In this document: one piece after another, positions 25,293 to 32,973 of the stretch
How positions within the stretch are numbered: the stretch's first letter is position 1
Layout of the letters: each line of letters starts with the position of its first letter
Assembly: GCA_002424045.1 (NCBI GenBank)
Contig: DIPH01000004.1
Location: 54,999-97,809 of the forward strand
DNA length: 42,811 nt
Origin: Firmicutes bacterium UBA5493
Lineage (GTDB): Bacteria > Bacillota > Limnochordia > Darwinibacteriales > Darwinibacteriaceae
Direction: 5' to 3'
Notes under the pieces: generated by a model
Seen by the model: the letters and a program-made list of their open reading frames with translations, nothing else
Database searches by the model: none
What the model was told of the DNA's origin: nothing
Made by a program: the position numbers and the translations under genes

Positions 25293-25619
25293 ATGAACAG
25301 AATAGAGAGCCATGGGCGGGCCGAGGAACTAATAACTAAGAATGGCATGGCCATCTTGTACTTTGGTAACGCAGACTGCGGTGTTTGCAAAGACATGATG
25401 CCCAAGGTGGAAAAACTGCTTGTGGATTATCCGAACTTGGAGGGGGGCTACATTGAAGCAAGTGCATCGCCAAAATTGTGTGCGTTCTATAGTGTTTTTA
25501 CGCTACCTGCAATTTTGGTTTTTGCTGAAGGCAAAGAAGTGATTAGAGAAGCTAGGTATCTGAGCTTTCTGGATCTAAACGAGAGGATAGAGAGGTATTA
25601 TAGCTTGTTGTTTGGGTAA
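25293..25619 (+). CDS. Thioredoxin-like protein with CGVC active site
   Basis: The 108-residue protein has a thioredoxin fold: ILYFGNADCGVCKDMMPKVEKLL holds the CxxC pair and FTLPAILVFAEGKEV holds the cis-Pro (Thr-Leu-Pro). It probably reduces or reports on disulfides in the cytoplasm. It has no signal peptide. ATG 25293 is preferred to TTG 25290. It is a lone gene divergent from the liv operon. Confidence 0.85.
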   Translation: MNRIESHGRAEELITKNGMAILYFGNADCGVCKDMMPKVEKLLVDYPNLEGGYIEASASPKLCAFYSVFTLPAILVFAEGKEVIREARYLSFLDLNERIERYYSLLFG

Positions 25620-25636
25620 GGTGCCCAGTGGAGCCA

Positions 25637-25882
25637 TTAGGTGAAGTATCTCGCAACGATTGTGGACATGAAGTCTCTGAAGTCGTCAAGGTTGTGAGTG
25701 ATCAGTCTGTAAACGGCTTGTGAATCAACATCGTCATACATGTGGACGATCCGATTCCTAAACCTAACCATTTTCACATGAGTCTCAAAATCCTCGAAAG
25801 TCATAGACTGTACTTGTTCGAGTTGACGGAGCTTATTCCGCATAAACTGCAGTTTTTGCCTAATCCGGTCATGTTCAATCAT
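25637..25882 (-). CDS. hepT: HepT-like (DUF86) toxin, internally shortened
   Basis: The 81-residue protein keeps the HepT RNase motif R-x4-H-x-Y (RNRIVHMY, followed by DDVD) and the C-terminal helix DDFRDFM. Complete HepT proteins are about 130-145 residues. Here the text jumps from the first helix pair (MTFEDFETHVK) straight to MVRFRNR, so about 50 residues of the central helices are missing in frame. GGAGGGAG precedes ATG 25882, which overlaps the mntA stop by eight bases. The protein may be an inactive relic or a divergent short form. Confidence 0.65.
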   Translation of the reverse strand: MIEHDRIRQKLQFMRNKLRQLEQVQSMTFEDFETHVKMVRFRNRIVHMYDDVDSQAVYRLITHNLDDFRDFMSTIVARYFT

Positions 25883-26279
25883 GTCCAAACTCCCTCCGCA
25901 TTCCAGCGTCATAATCTTGGTAGAATCGGTTGAGGAATATTTCGAAGTCACCATAGGACTTAATCGTGCATTCAATAAAGTCCGCTAAAAAGGTTTCATC
26001 TCTGCTATATAGTAGTCTGCCACTACTGATAACTTTGTGTTGTATGGGCAGTCCAGAACCGGGTAGAAAGATCACATCAACATTATCCGTCCCCAACAGA
26101 TCCACAAATCGTCCAAGAATCTGGGCTTGCTTTTCGAATTCGAGCTTCTGTTCGGAGATAATGGCAAAATCGATATCGCTCAAGGGTGTCTGATATGGAG
26201 TATCATGTGAACCAACCAAATAAAGGGCCATAATGTGCTCTTCTTGCTTGACATAGTCCATTAGCTTTGAAAAGTCCAT
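25875..26279 (-). CDS. mntA: MntA-like nucleotidyltransferase antitoxin
   Basis: The 134-residue minimal nucleotidyltransferase has the motif GS-x10-DxD (LVGSHDTPYQTPLSDIDFAI) and a third acidic residue in VDVIFL. MntA antitoxins AMPylate the Tyr of the HepT R-x4-H-x-Y motif, neutralising the RNase. It is encoded just upstream of hepT on the same strand with overlapping ends, the usual order. Confidence 0.85.
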   Translation of the reverse strand: MDFSKLMDYVKQEEHIMALYLVGSHDTPYQTPLSDIDFAIISEQKLEFEKQAQILGRFVDLLGTDNVDVIFLPGSGLPIQHKVISSGRLLYSRDETFLADFIECTIKSYGDFEIFLNRFYQDYDAGMRREFGHD

Positions 26280-26437
26280 TACATCCCCTCCAGTCAGGTG
26301 CTGTACCGTTTTACGAAAGAACTCTATTACATGACTTCAGCATATCTTACGTAGATGGATCAGTCAACTTTGGGGACAGTCCCTCACTCAATTCAACGAA
26401 TTTCGCATCGTGTTGCGGCGTAGACAGACGACAAGAG

Positions 26438-27034
26438 TTAGAGCCTGCCAAGCAACTCATTGTGAAGCTGGTTGGGAGACTGGTACAGAATAGCTTTAAT
26501 CCCCATCCGGCGAGCCCCTTCAACATTTGCCGGCACATCGTCAATGAACAAACACTCTTCGCCATGCAACCCATAGCCTTCTAGGAGTTCGCGGTAGATT
26601 TGAGGTTCGGGTTTCAACAACTGATGTTGAAAGGATATGATCATACCATCAAAAAGCCTGAGCCACTCATATCGTGCTTGTATGTATCCAAAAGCAGCCT
26701 CGTGGAAGTTGGAAATGGCATACAATCCATAGCCTTGCTCTTTAATCTGAGACAAGAGCTCCACATTGGCTTCGATGGGAGTTAGCATCACAAACCAATC
26801 GGCCAAGGCTGCCGATATTTCTTCCTTCAAATGAGGGTGTTGATTCGTTAAACGTAGTTCTGCTTCCGCTTGATCGATCACACCACGATCGAGTAATATC
26901 CATTCAGCACTACCGAAGATGGCCTTCTGCAAAAGGTCTATCTGGTGATAGCGGGGAAACAATCCGCGAAGATATGCTTCTGGTTGAAAGTTGATTAATA
27001 CCTGTCCAAAGTCGAAAACGACATTCTTGATCAT
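26438..27034 (-). CDS. HAD-family hydrolase (YihX-like)
   Basis: The 198-residue protein has motif I VFDFGQVL (nucleophile Asp, with Gly at the second position as in YihX-type members), motif II AISNF, motif III Lys in LLKPEPQIY and motif IV FIDDVPANV. It probably removes phosphate from a small sugar or nucleotide. ATG 27034 follows GGAAGGAG. It reads away from the corrinoid module and is separated from mntA by 158 bases with no gene. Confidence 0.88.
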   Translation of the reverse strand: MIKNVVFDFGQVLINFQPEAYLRGLFPRYHQIDLLQKAIFGSAEWILLDRGVIDQAEAELRLTNQHPHLKEEISAALADWFVMLTPIEANVELLSQIKEQGYGLYAISNFHEAAFGYIQARYEWLRLFDGMIISFQHQLLKPEPQIYRELLEGYGLHGEECLFIDDVPANVEGARRMGIKAILYQSPNQLHNELLGRL

Positions 27035-27234
27035 GTCTGCTCCTTCCTCAAAACGCGTCAAATGGGCGTTGTTGAACGCACAACAGATCTGCCCACTGTC
27101 TTTCTGGAACATCTCTTTCTCTTCTAACTACGCCTTTCCCTCCACCAAGCTGGAAATTCAAACACAAAGATTTCTCATGTTTAGGAAGGTCATAGGGACT
27201 GGTATCCTCTCTACGGCACCTCACAACGGGAAAG

Positions 27235-27264
27235 TTGCCCATCGATGGGGTCTTGGAGTACAAT
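27235..27264 (+). promoter_or_regulatory. Probable promoter of the corrinoid module
   Basis: TTGCCC, an 18-base spacer and TACAAT lie 36 bases before the DUF1638 gene. Confidence 0.6.
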
Positions 27265-27299
27265 ATGAACAGGTATTTTGGCATAGATGGAGGGTGCAG

Positions 27300-28079
27300 A
27301 TGCGTCTAAAGGTAATTGCATGCGAAGTATTGATGCGGGAGATTTGCTATTGTACAGCCTTATCACTTCATACAATTGATTTGGAGTTTACGGAAAAAGA
27401 CAGTCATGATCAGGTGGAGCTTTTGCGAAACGAGGTCCAAGAAAAAATAGATGCCACTGGCGAAGGGGAGTATGATGCCATACTTCTAGGCTATGGTTTA
27501 TGTGGCAATGGCACAGTGGGACTTAAAGCGCGCCATACTCCCCTTGTGATACCCCGGGCCCATGATTGCTGCACCTTGTTTTTGGGTTCACGCCTTAAAT
27601 TTGAAGAGCTCTTCTCCGGAAGTCCTAGTCAGCCCTTTAGCTCCTTAGGTTATATGGAGCGGGGCGATAGCTATGTTCGAAATTCAACCCTCAAGCAAAC
27701 TCTGGGACTGGATAGGACCTATGAGGATTATGTGGCCCAGTATGGCGAAGAAAACGCTAAGTTTATTATGGAAACGCTCCATCCCACATTCCTCTTGGAA
27801 AATCATGGGGAGAAGGTCGTGTATATCGAAATTCCCGAAACGGCCCAAGCAGATGCAAGTCGGCGCTTTCGGGAGAAGGCAGAGGCCGATGGGAAAGAGT
27901 TTGTGAAGGTGGACGGGCAAATTGGGCTGATCCGTAATCTACTAAACGGTAACTGGAACAACGGCGATTATCTGTTGATTCCTCCTGGTCATGTGCTTGA
28001 AGGCGTCTATGATTGGCAGGAAATTTGCAGGGCAACCTCGAGTAAGGAGACAAATGATGAAGATCCTGATTCGCAGTAA
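27300..28079 (+). CDS. DUF1638 protein of a corrinoid methyltransferase module
   Basis: The 259-residue cytoplasmic protein has the DUF1638 hallmarks YDAILLGYGLCGNGTVGL and LVIPRAHDCCTLFLGS. Several Cys and His residues (CGNG, HDCC) could bind metal. The family is frequently encoded with corrinoid-dependent methyltransferases, but its reaction is not known to me. The start at ATG 27300 follows GGAGGG. The same frame is open far upstream without family sequence. The end overlaps the next gene by 23 bases, so the two are coupled. Confidence 0.8.
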   Translation: MRLKVIACEVLMREICYCTALSLHTIDLEFTEKDSHDQVELLRNEVQEKIDATGEGEYDAILLGYGLCGNGTVGLKARHTPLVIPRAHDCCTLFLGSRLKFEELFSGSPSQPFSSLGYMERGDSYVRNSTLKQTLGLDRTYEDYVAQYGEENAKFIMETLHPTFLLENHGEKVVYIEIPETAQADASRRFREKAEADGKEFVKVDGQIGLIRNLLNGNWNNGDYLLIPPGHVLEGVYDWQEICRATSSKETNDEDPDSQ

Positions 28080-29592
28080 TCACAGAGAACAAGAAGTGCC
28101 ATTTCGACCAGGGGAGACCGTCTTTAATGCCCTGATTCGCTCTCGTGTTCCCATGGATTCCTATTGCGGGGGTAAGGGAACTTGCGGTAAGTGCAAAGTA
28201 TACTGGGTGCAAGAAGCAAGAGAAGTCTTGGCGTGCCAGCTACCTGCTGAAGATGGGATGATCATTGAAACGACAACGAGTCAAGATGTGCAGGTTTTAG
28301 CCAGTTCCATTGAGAAGACATTCAACCTAAACCCAATCGTAGCCGCCCATAGCGGTGCTTGGGGTGTGGCGGTGGATATTGGGACCACAACCATGGTAGG
28401 TTACCTCTTAGATTTACAGACGGGTCAGGAACTTGCTGTAACGTCCATGGCTAACCCCCAGCGTGTCTATGGCGCAGATGTGATCTCGAGGATCGCCTAT
28501 ACCCAGGAGAACCCAGGGGGAGTCGAAGAGCTGCAGAAAATCTTAGTACAGGCACTCAACGGTATCATTACAAACTTATGTGACGTGGGCCAGATACGAA
28601 AAGACAACATAAAGGCCATGACGATCGCGGGAAATACCGTTATCTTACACACCTTGCTTGGAGTAAGCGCAGTCAGTATTGCCAACGCACCCTTTGAGCC
28701 AATTTTCTCCCATGGGCAGACGCTGGCAGCAAAGGAACTTGGGATCGAGATGGCCGAAGAAGGCTCTATTTTTACCTTGCCCTGTGTTTCTGGTTATGTG
28801 GGTGCCGACATTATCGGCGGACTCTTGGTCTGCGACTTGGAAAAAGAAGACTCCTATGGCTTATTAATTGATATTGGTACTAATGGGGAAATTGTCTTAG
28901 GGAATAAGAGACAAATGATTGCCTGTTCTACAGCTGCCGGTCCGGCCTTTGAAGGCGCCAAGATTTCCTCGGGCATGGCTGGAGTTCGGGGTGCCATCGC
29001 ATCGTTCAGCCTCAGGGATGGCGCAAGAGTTTACGAGACAATCGGGGGAGCAGCTCCCCTAGGAATCTGCGGTTCAGGCTTAATGGACATTATGGCAGAA
29101 CTTCTAGCCCACGGTTTTATTGATTCTACCGGAGCCTTTGCAGCATCGGATGGGCTTGCCCCTTGGCAGAGGGAAATGCTCACCACAGTGAACGGCATGC
29201 CAGCCTTTGTGGTGGTGCCAGGGACAGATATTACCTTTACGCAAAGGGATGTTCGGGAGGTGCAATTGGCTAAAGGTGCCATCCGGGCAGGAGTCTTTAC
29301 ACTCCTCAAAGAGGGCCAAATCGCTCCGGCCCAAATTGGAACGGTCTTTTTGGCCGGTGGTTTTGGTAACTTTGTTGATGTGCACAGTGCTTGCGTTGTG
29401 GGATTAATCCCGGAGGAGCTTGAAGAGCGGGTGGTTCGAATCGGAAATGGCGCTGGCTTGGGTGCTAAGCTTTGTTTATTAGATAAGACAGAGTTCGACC
29501 GAGGTATAGAACTCAAAAAACGTATACAGTATATTGAGCTATCCACCCGTGCTGATTTTCAGGAGTTGTTTATGGACGCGATGTTCTTCTAG
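28057..29592 (+). CDS. RACo/RamA-like corrinoid activation protein ([2Fe-2S] plus ASKHA domain)
   Basis: The 511-residue protein has an N-terminal ferredoxin-like domain with Cys37, Cys43, Cys46 and Cys60 (SYCGGKGTCGKC and LACQ) for one [2Fe-2S]. A linker and an actin-like ATPase domain follow (AVDIGTTTMVGYLLD, GLLIDIGTNGEIVLG, VFLAGGFGNFVDV). Such proteins use ATP to drive one-electron reduction of inactivated Co(II) corrinoid back to Co(I). ATG 28057 is preferred to 28054 because AAGGAG is too close to the latter. The partner is presumably the corrinoid protein encoded two genes downstream. Confidence 0.9.
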   Translation: MKILIRSNHREQEVPFRPGETVFNALIRSRVPMDSYCGGKGTCGKCKVYWVQEAREVLACQLPAEDGMIIETTTSQDVQVLASSIEKTFNLNPIVAAHSGAWGVAVDIGTTTMVGYLLDLQTGQELAVTSMANPQRVYGADVISRIAYTQENPGGVEELQKILVQALNGIITNLCDVGQIRKDNIKAMTIAGNTVILHTLLGVSAVSIANAPFEPIFSHGQTLAAKELGIEMAEEGSIFTLPCVSGYVGADIIGGLLVCDLEKEDSYGLLIDIGTNGEIVLGNKRQMIACSTAAGPAFEGAKISSGMAGVRGAIASFSLRDGARVYETIGGAAPLGICGSGLMDIMAELLAHGFIDSTGAFAASDGLAPWQREMLTTVNGMPAFVVVPGTDITFTQRDVREVQLAKGAIRAGVFTLLKEGQIAPAQIGTVFLAGGFGNFVDVHSACVVGLIPEELEERVVRIGNGAGLGAKLCLLDKTEFDRGIELKKRIQYIELSTRADFQELFMDAMFF

Positions 29593-29604
29593 GGAGGCCT
29601 TAAA

Positions 29605-30852
29605 GTGGGTAAGACATTGGCTGAGTTAACAGTGGAGACAGCTGAGACCTATGCGGTGGCCTGTAATGTGGGCTGCAAAGTCGTGAGTAAGACGGGGCAG
29701 CCTCTAGCAGCATTTGGAGGTTCCTACGGTGCTGCCTTTTGTCGCCTCGTATCTGGCGAAGGTGTGGCGCCAGACAGATGTCGCCAATCCTACCTATATG
29801 GCGGTTACCAAGCGGAAAAGCTGGGGGAGTACTACATCTACTTTTGCCCATCGACCTTGGCCAACTGGACTGTTCCCATCTTGGAACAGGGCGTTGCCGA
29901 ATACTACCTCGTGGGTGGTCCTGTTTTGCTTCACGAAATCGACGATCTATTGCTGGACGATATTTACCGCCAAAATCCAGGGCTGCGTTTCCATGAGGAG
30001 AAGGTACGGGAGGCGTTAGCCAAGGTCCCCGTTGTGGATCCCACCAGGGTGCGCTACTTGGCTGAGATCTTGTTTCGGCTTGCCCAAGGTCTGATGGCGG
30101 GTGATTTAAGTATCCTTGCGGAACGCCAAAAATTCTCTGCCCTAGGTGCGGGGGTTGCGGAAGTAATACATGACAAAAAGTCCGATGCAAGCACAACGGA
30201 TCGCTATGTCTTTACCTTAGAAAAGGATCTGGTTTTTTCGATCCAAACAGGTGACCAAAAGAGCGCACGTAAGATTCTCAATCAAATCTTAGGTGCCTTG
30301 TATTTTGAAGACACCAGTTTCAAAGTGAAAAAATCCCGGTTGATTGCCTTAACTGCAGTCTTGGCCCGGGCAGCGATTGAAGCGGGTGCAGATCTGGAAG
30401 TCATCTTTGGTCTGGAGAATTCGTATCTGACGCAAATTCAGGATGTGAGCGACTTGATGGAGCTTTCTAGGTTACTGATCCCCGTTCTCGATCGCTTTAT
30501 CGCCTGCACCTTTGAGCTTGGGAATGTGAAGAACCGGGATCTTATCTACAGGTCTATTAGCTTTATCCGCCAAAACTACCAGCGTGATATTACGCTCCAG
30601 GACGTTAGTGAGCATGTGGGACTAACCCCTACCTATTTTAGTAAACTATTTGGGGAAGAAATGGCAATGTCTTATACGGACTACTTAAACCGGGTGCGGA
30701 TCGAAAGTGCGAAGTTGTTAATGAAAGAAGATCTGACTCTAGCCGAGATTAGTCAAAGGGCGGGATTTAATGATCAAAGTTATTTTTCCAAGGTCTTTCG
30801 GAAATTAGAAGGCCAATCACCCCTGAAGTGGCGTACAAAACACTATGCATAA
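29605..30852 (+). CDS. PocR-domain AraC-family regulator
   Basis: The 415-residue protein starts with a PocR sensory domain (conserved Cys residues in ACNVGCKVV, FCRLV, RCRQSYLYGGY, YIYFCPSTLANW). A helical middle follows, then two C-terminal AraC helix-turn-helices (DISEHVGLTPTYFSKLF-like and LAEISQRAGFNDQSYFSKVFRK). PocR domains sense small organic ligands or corrinoids and often control C1/diol metabolism genes. It starts with GTG 29605 behind GGGAGG. Its position inside the module suggests it activates the genes around it when the methyl donor is present. Confidence 0.9.
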   Translation: MGKTLAELTVETAETYAVACNVGCKVVSKTGQPLAAFGGSYGAAFCRLVSGEGVAPDRCRQSYLYGGYQAEKLGEYYIYFCPSTLANWTVPILEQGVAEYYLVGGPVLLHEIDDLLLDDIYRQNPGLRFHEEKVREALAKVPVVDPTRVRYLAEILFRLAQGLMAGDLSILAERQKFSALGAGVAEVIHDKKSDASTTDRYVFTLEKDLVFSIQTGDQKSARKILNQILGALYFEDTSFKVKKSRLIALTAVLARAAIEAGADLEVIFGLENSYLTQIQDVSDLMELSRLLIPVLDRFIACTFELGNVKNRDLIYRSISFIRQNYQRDITLQDVSEHVGLTPTYFSKLFGEEMAMSYTDYLNRVRIESAKLLMKEDLTLAEISQRAGFNDQSYFSKVFRKLEGQSPLKWRTKHYA

Positions 30853-30866
30853 TCGATCGCAACAGA

Positions 30867-30894
30867 TTACAAAAAGAGATTAAGTTATTACAAT
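30867..30894 (+). promoter_or_regulatory. Possible internal promoter before the corrinoid protein gene
   Basis: TTACAA, 16 bases and TACAAT in the 108-base gap downstream of the regulator. This gap is where an AraC-type activator could act. Confidence 0.4.
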
Positions 30895-30904
30895 ACAAAA
30901 AACG

Positions 30905-30953
30905 CCCCCATGCTTAAGATTAAAGTAAGGAAAACAAAACTAAACATGGGGGG
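30905..30953 (+). promoter_or_regulatory. RNA hairpin that can sequester the corrinoid gene RBS
   Basis: CCCCCATG (30905-30912) is perfectly complementary to CATGGGGG (30945-30952). The second arm contains the GGGGGG Shine-Dalgarno of the corrinoid protein start at 30961. Folding would hide the ribosome-binding site. Confidence 0.5.
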
Positions 30954-30960
30954 AATTGAC

Positions 30961-31590
30961 ATGGTTCTACAGGATATTAATCAAGCTTTACAACGCGGCG
31001 ACGTTAACGGTGTGAAGCAAGGTGTTCAGGAAGCCCTAGATAATAATCTGGAACCCAGGCAAATTCTAGTGGATGGACTTCTCTCTGCCATGGAAGTTAT
31101 TGGCGTGAAGTTCAAGAATAACGAAGTGTTTGTTCCTGAGGTTCTAATCGCAGCCCGGGCCATGAATGCAGGTATGGAACTTTTAAAGCCTAAGCTTGTG
31201 GAAACGGGAGTAAAACCCATTGGTAATGTTGTCCTGGGTACGGTCAAGGGCGACTTACATGATATCGGCAAGAACTTGGTACGGATGATGTTTGAGGGTG
31301 TAGGACTTACCGTCTTTGACTTGGGCGTGGATGTCTCGGCTGAGAAGTTTGTTGAAGCTATCCAAGAACATGATCCGGAGATTGTGGGACTTTCGGCCCT
31401 GCTCACCACTACGATGGGCGAAATGAAGAAGGTCATTCAGGCCATTGAAGATGCGGGTCTCCGCGATAAGGTTAGGATCATGGTAGGCGGAGCACCTGTT
31501 ACGAGCAAATTTGCCCAGGAGATCGGGGCCGACCTTTATGCTAAAGATGCCGCTGAAGCCTCCTTTGAAGCAAAGAAGCTTGTGCAATAG
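30961..31590 (+). CDS. Corrinoid (B12-binding) methyl carrier protein, MtaC/MtbC/MtvC type
   Basis: The 209-residue protein has an N-terminal four-helix cap (LLSAMEVIGVKFKNNEVFVPE) and a C-terminal Rossmann B12-binding domain with the D-x-H-x-x-G motif (Asp98-His100-Gly103 in GDLHDIGKNL), where His ligates cobalt. Later segments GLSALLTTTM and MVGGAPVT are typical. It shuttles a methyl group between two methyltransferases. GGGGGG lies 7 bases before ATG 30961. The longer frame from 30910 would start inside the hairpin. Confidence 0.95.
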   Translation: MVLQDINQALQRGDVNGVKQGVQEALDNNLEPRQILVDGLLSAMEVIGVKFKNNEVFVPEVLIAARAMNAGMELLKPKLVETGVKPIGNVVLGTVKGDLHDIGKNLVRMMFEGVGLTVFDLGVDVSAEKFVEAIQEHDPEIVGLSALLTTTMGEMKKVIQAIEDAGLRDKVRIMVGGAPVTSKFAQEIGADLYAKDAAEASFEAKKLVQ

Positions 31591-31602
31591 GGGTGAATGT
31601 AA

Positions 31603-32640
31603 GTGAAACCAATTGAACGTGTGAGCTTAACGCTTCAACATAAAGAGGCCGATCGTGTTCCGGTCTATCCCTTGCTTTGCGGTATATCCAGAAAACTCGT
31701 TAACGCGTCCTATCCTCAGTGGAGTACGGATATGGATGTGTGTGCAGAGGCCTATGAAAAGGTAACCGAAGTTTACGATCTCGATGTTATTTGTACTCTG
31801 ATTGACTTGTCTGTGGAAGCTGCAGACTTTGGGCAAGCCATGGTTTATCCCGAAAATGAAGCAGCCCACCCAGATATTAACAATTATATGATCAAAGATA
31901 TTGCTGATTTTAGGTCCCTTGAGCCCATCAAGCTCAGTAATGCACCTCGCATGACCGGCCATGTTAAGCTCTGTGATCGCCTCGTGCAGAGCAAGGGTAA
32001 GGATGTACCAGTTGTGGCCTTTGTCTTTGGTCCACTTGGAATTCTAAGCATGATGCGCGGTCAGGCCAACATGTTTATGGATATGATCGACGATCCAGAC
32101 GCGGTGAAATATGGGGTTGCGGCCATTACAGAGACTCTGTTGGACTATATTGATGCCTTGGCAGCTACCGGCGTAAACGCTATTATGCTCGATACCTTAT
32201 TTGCTTCCCAATCCATTATGAGCAAAGCTATGTGGCGGGAATTTGAAGGTGTCTATGTGCAGAAAATCGCGGATCGGATTCGGGAGAATGGTTGTATGGT
32301 GATGGTTCACAACTGCGGTACTGGTATCTACTTCGATGCCCAAATTGAGACAATGCAACCAACCGCCATCTCCTTCCTCCATGTTCCTGACGATTGCAGT
32401 TCCTATGAGGACGTTAAGGGAAAATATGGTTCCCAAATTACGCTAATTGGGCATGTTCCTCCGCCATGGCTGCTTAGTGCTACACCAGAAGAAGTTGAAG
32501 AGGAATGCCGCAAGGAGATCGAAATGTTCAAAGCAGGTGGTGGCTATATCTTAGCTACAGGCTGTGAATACCCGGCCAACATGTCCTTTGATAAGGCAAA
32601 GATCATGGTCGATGCAGCGAAGAGATATGGCAAATATTGA
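31603..32640 (+). CDS. UroD-family (MtaA/CmuA/MtoB-type) cobalamin-dependent methyltransferase
   Basis: The 345-residue TIM-barrel protein of the uroporphyrinogen decarboxylase/MtaA family keeps the Zn site expected of methyltransferases rather than decarboxylases: His-x-Cys in MVHNCGTG and a second Cys in LATGCEYP. Members include MtaA/MtbA (methylcorrinoid to CoM) and O-demethylases acting on methoxy compounds. Which side of the corrinoid this one serves is open, and no second methyltransferase is visible here. It starts with GTG 31603 behind AGGGGTG, 12 bases after the corrinoid gene. Confidence 0.88.
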   Translation: MKPIERVSLTLQHKEADRVPVYPLLCGISRKLVNASYPQWSTDMDVCAEAYEKVTEVYDLDVICTLIDLSVEAADFGQAMVYPENEAAHPDINNYMIKDIADFRSLEPIKLSNAPRMTGHVKLCDRLVQSKGKDVPVVAFVFGPLGILSMMRGQANMFMDMIDDPDAVKYGVAAITETLLDYIDALAATGVNAIMLDTLFASQSIMSKAMWREFEGVYVQKIADRIRENGCMVMVHNCGTGIYFDAQIETMQPTAISFLHVPDDCSSYEDVKGKYGSQITLIGHVPPPWLLSATPEEVEEECRKEIEMFKAGGGYILATGCEYPANMSFDKAKIMVDAAKRYGKY

Positions 32641-32680
32641 TAAGTGTGTGAACGACGGATTGTCCGCCATCTCAGAATTG

Positions 32681-32709
32681 TTGCCATTTCTGTGGTTTTG
32701 TGGTATCGT
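32681..32709 (+). promoter_or_regulatory. Promoter of the c-di-AMP riboswitch unit
   Basis: TTGCCA, a 17-base spacer and TATCGT precede the riboswitch. Confidence 0.6.
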
Positions 32710-32721
32710 ATTAGTAGACAA

Positions 32722-32880
32722 ACTCCGAATCTAACAGTAGTGGGGGACCCAGTTTTTGGGGTGAATCTTGAGTATCAAGAGGGGCGACTTGGGCGTCCTA
32801 ACCCGTCAGCTAACCCCATAGGAGTACACCAAGCGTACTGTCGTTTTGGACAAAAGACCAAAACGCCTTGCGCTTTTTTG
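32722..32880 (+). promoter_or_regulatory. c-di-AMP riboswitch (ydaO/yuaA type) with expression platform
   Basis: The conserved ydaO core is legible: CCGAATC, GGGGGACCCAG, TTTGGGGTGAATC, AGAGGGGC, then AACCCGTCAGCTAACCCCAT-AGGAGT (in pieces at 32724-32825). It is followed by a CGTTTTGG/CCAAAACG hairpin and a T-run (32842-32880) that can act as terminator. High c-di-AMP normally turns such transporter genes off. The position in front of a cation antiporter matches known targets. Confidence 0.9.
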
Positions 32881-32973
32881 TTGCCCAAATCCTGGGGTCA
32901 GAACGGCCAGTCTGAAGACAGGGAAAGGCAAGCGCTAGCAGTCTTCAGATCAAAATAAATGGAGGTAGTGCAT

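Noticed and set aside
26365..26385. GGGGACAGTCCC palindrome as an insertion-sequence end
   Set aside because: Only one copy was seen and there is no transposase or target duplication nearby.
32644..32958. 104-codon ORF before the antiporter
   Set aside because: It runs through the c-di-AMP riboswitch and its terminator.
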